NCBI GenBank assembly: GCA_947495075.1
Contig: CANLXH010000001.1
Location: 496,001 to 560,000, forward strand
DNA: 64,000 nt
Direction: 5' to 3'
DNA from: an uncultured Croceitalea sp.
Lineage (GTDB): Bacteria > Bacteroidota > Bacteroidia > Flavobacteriales > Flavobacteriaceae
Translations under genes and position numbers: made by a program
The notes under the pieces: generated by a model
What the model was told of the DNA's origin: nothing
Database searches by the model: none
What the model saw: only the letters and a program-made list of their open reading frames with translations
Part shown: piece after piece, positions 62,654 to 64,000 of the stretch
How positions within the stretch are numbered: position 1 is the stretch's first letter
Layout: each line of letters opens with the position of its first letter

Positions 62654-64000
62654 TTAAAGATTGAAAGCTTTAGCTGCCTTTGTTTTTCCATTCTTAAAGT
62701 ATTCTTCTAAGAAGCTTCCCAAATCTGGGTGTTGTTTGAAGCTTTTGAGATCTGTTCCCATGGCAGGAGGTATTTTTGCTTTATCAATTAGGTTCAAAAG
62801 GCGCATGTAGGATTCTGAACTATACATTATCTCTTGTTCAATCAGATAATGAAAAATTCGATAACCTTGGGGAGTCTCTTGATTATTTCTTAGCATATTG
62901 ATGCTGAATTCAAGAAATTGATTGGACTCGTCTTCTGACAATGTCGACACTTCATTTTGGATTATATTTTTAGATGCTGTAGCTGGTAAATCCTCTTGAT
63001 TAAGTTTATTGTAAATTAATTTTAAATATGGTGGTATCAAGCTAGCTCCAGCTATGCTTGATGATATTTTATCTCTTGAAAGCCAGAAATAATCGCTTAG
63101 GTCAATCTGCTCTAGTTTTGGCTCAGTACTTAGCCATTTTACTATTTTACCAACTGCCCATTGAGAGTAATCTCCTTCCTTTATTTTGTTTCTTTTTTCG
63201 TCATCGGAACCAGCATTGCAAATTTTCTCCAATTCTTTAAGCTCAATAGGAGTCCCTTTCTGCGCTGATTGCCAGTCATATAATTGTTTAAATAGTTTTA
63301 GCTCGGTATACTCCAAAATCATAAGTTTAGCTAATACAGTTCGATCGTACTCTGTTATTGTAGCGACTTCTGCTAACTTATTTCTGAGTGTAAATGTATT
63401 GAGGAACCTTTTTATTTGACGTGGATTGCCATATAGACTTTGCGTAATTATTGCTGAAAGAGCTGGTAAACTACCTAAGCTTTTAGTAAGGTGTTCATAC
63501 TCACCGGTATCTACAACTTCTTTAAGATTTCCTAGTCCAAAGACCCTATATTTATCTTTTTTCCTGAATTCTTGAAAAGCTTTCAAGACGTTTTTAAATG
63601 AATCTTTTTGTACTTCACGCTTGCAGATTAAAAGCGTAATATAAGTTTCCACTTCGGAATCAGACAAACGTGGTAGATAATATGGAACTTGTATTAGCTT
63701 CTCAAGATAATCTTCGACGATTCTATCGTTTTTGCCAGAATCGCTATTTCCATTTCTAAATCGGTGTATTATTGCATGGCGAACTATTCGTGGGTCTGCT
63801 CCAATTATAAAAGCGGTGTTATCGACATTAAGAAATAATTTAATAGCTTCTAAGTTTTCAATAATCCTATCGGGAGTACATCTATCCAAATCATCAATTA
63901 TAACCACAAGCTTTTTAATCTTAGAGACAGCTATCAAATCATGGAAATCATCTCTGAATTTTCTCACAAGCATAGACTTTTCTTCCTCCGGAATTTCTTT
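62654..64000 (-). CDS. qatA: QatA, KAP-family P-loop NTPase, C-terminal part
   Basis: The frame is open to the right edge, so the N-terminus, including Walker A, is missing; about 448 C-terminal residues are visible. The Walker B region is VVIIDDLDRCTPDRIIENLEAIKLFL, followed by FIIGADPRIVRHAI and the NPRQIKRFLNTF motif, all hallmarks of KAP NTPases. The rest is helical. KAP proteins are often membrane-associated ATPases in defence systems. It is the first gene of the operon, 8 bases upstream of qatB. An in-frame ATG at 63973 is internal, since coding continues past it. Confidence 0.87.
   Translation of the reverse strand, partial: KEIPEEEKSMLVRKFRDDFHDLIAVSKIKKLVVIIDDLDRCTPDRIIENLEAIKLFLNVDNTAFIIGADPRIVRHAIIHRFRNGNSDSGKNDRIVEDYLEKLIQVPYYLPRLSDSEVETYITLLICKREVQKDSFKNVLKAFQEFRKKDKYRVFGLGNLKEVVDTGEYEHLTKSLGSLPALSAIITQSLYGNPRQIKRFLNTFTLRNKLAEVATITEYDRTVLAKLMILEYTELKLFKQLYDWQSAQKGTPIELKELEKICNAGSDDEKRNKIKEGDYSQWAVGKIVKWLSTEPKLEQIDLSDYFWLSRDKISSSIAGASLIPPYLKLIYNKLNQEDLPATASKNIIQNEVSTLSEDESNQFLEFSINMLRNNQETPQGYRIFHYLIEQEIMYSSESYMRLLNLIDKAKIPPAMGTDLKSFKQHPDLGSFLEEYFKNGKTKAAKAFNL

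Overview
The window is AT-rich chromosomal DNA from a marine-type member of the Flavobacteriaceae (Bacteroidota). The evidence is the gliding-motility isomerase GldI, a giant secreted protein with a type IX secretion (type B) C-terminal domain, family-specific proteins such as DUF3810, DUF5683 and DUF6503, the gene order parA-parB-DUF5683-dapB-lepB-wbqC, and promoters of the Bacteroidota TAnnTTTG type. Species cannot be fixed from the sequence alone.

Positions 1-54318 are core chromosome. In order they hold: an OstA/LptA-like protein, purA, a Fur-family regulator, the (p)ppGpp synthase/hydrolase, a CAAX-type protease and an rRNA/tRNA methyltransferase (1-6534); an accessory patch with a lipoprotein, an ASCH-domain lipoprotein without a normal start codon and an HNH nuclease (6595-8797); two exported amidohydrolase-like proteins, DUF3810 and a GH5 glycosidase (8888-15383); cyclophilin-FKBP, gldI, nrnA-like and ndk (15422-18684); recF, ribH, mutL, two rhomboid proteases and an EEP-family protein (18736-26751); wbqC, lepB, dapB, parB and parA (26752-32249); and ftsB-like and udk (32423-33364). 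An amino-sugar / peptidoglycan-recycling cluster follows (anmK, nagZ, nagB fusion, a GlpR-type regulator, murQ and a 7-TM protein; 34726-41778). The divergent promoter region of that cluster carries three copies of a TGCAGTATTTTGC-like operator. Next come an alanine/sodium symporter, a cytochrome c plus PQQ-type sugar dehydrogenase pair, and the 2830-residue SprB-like adhesin (45221-53713).

From the tRNA-Pro(GGG) gene at 54244 onward the DNA is an integrated mobile element whose far end lies outside the window. It starts with a CTnDOT-like tyrosine integrase preceded by short direct repeats. Then come a previously hidden gene of three 40-residue repeats without an ATG, a large YCDD-type reverse transcriptase, a divergent primase-like (BT4734-type) gene, and a complete-looking QatDCB plus partial QatA antiphage operon that runs off the right edge.

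The most interesting signal is the 214-bp stretch directly upstream of the reverse transcriptase. It is bounded by a perfect 11-bp inverted repeat and filled with internal hairpins, as expected for a non-coding RNA partner or template of a defence-associated reverse transcriptase (DRT-like) or, less likely, a retron. Together with QatABCD this makes 56783-64000 a defence island carried on a tRNA-integrated element.
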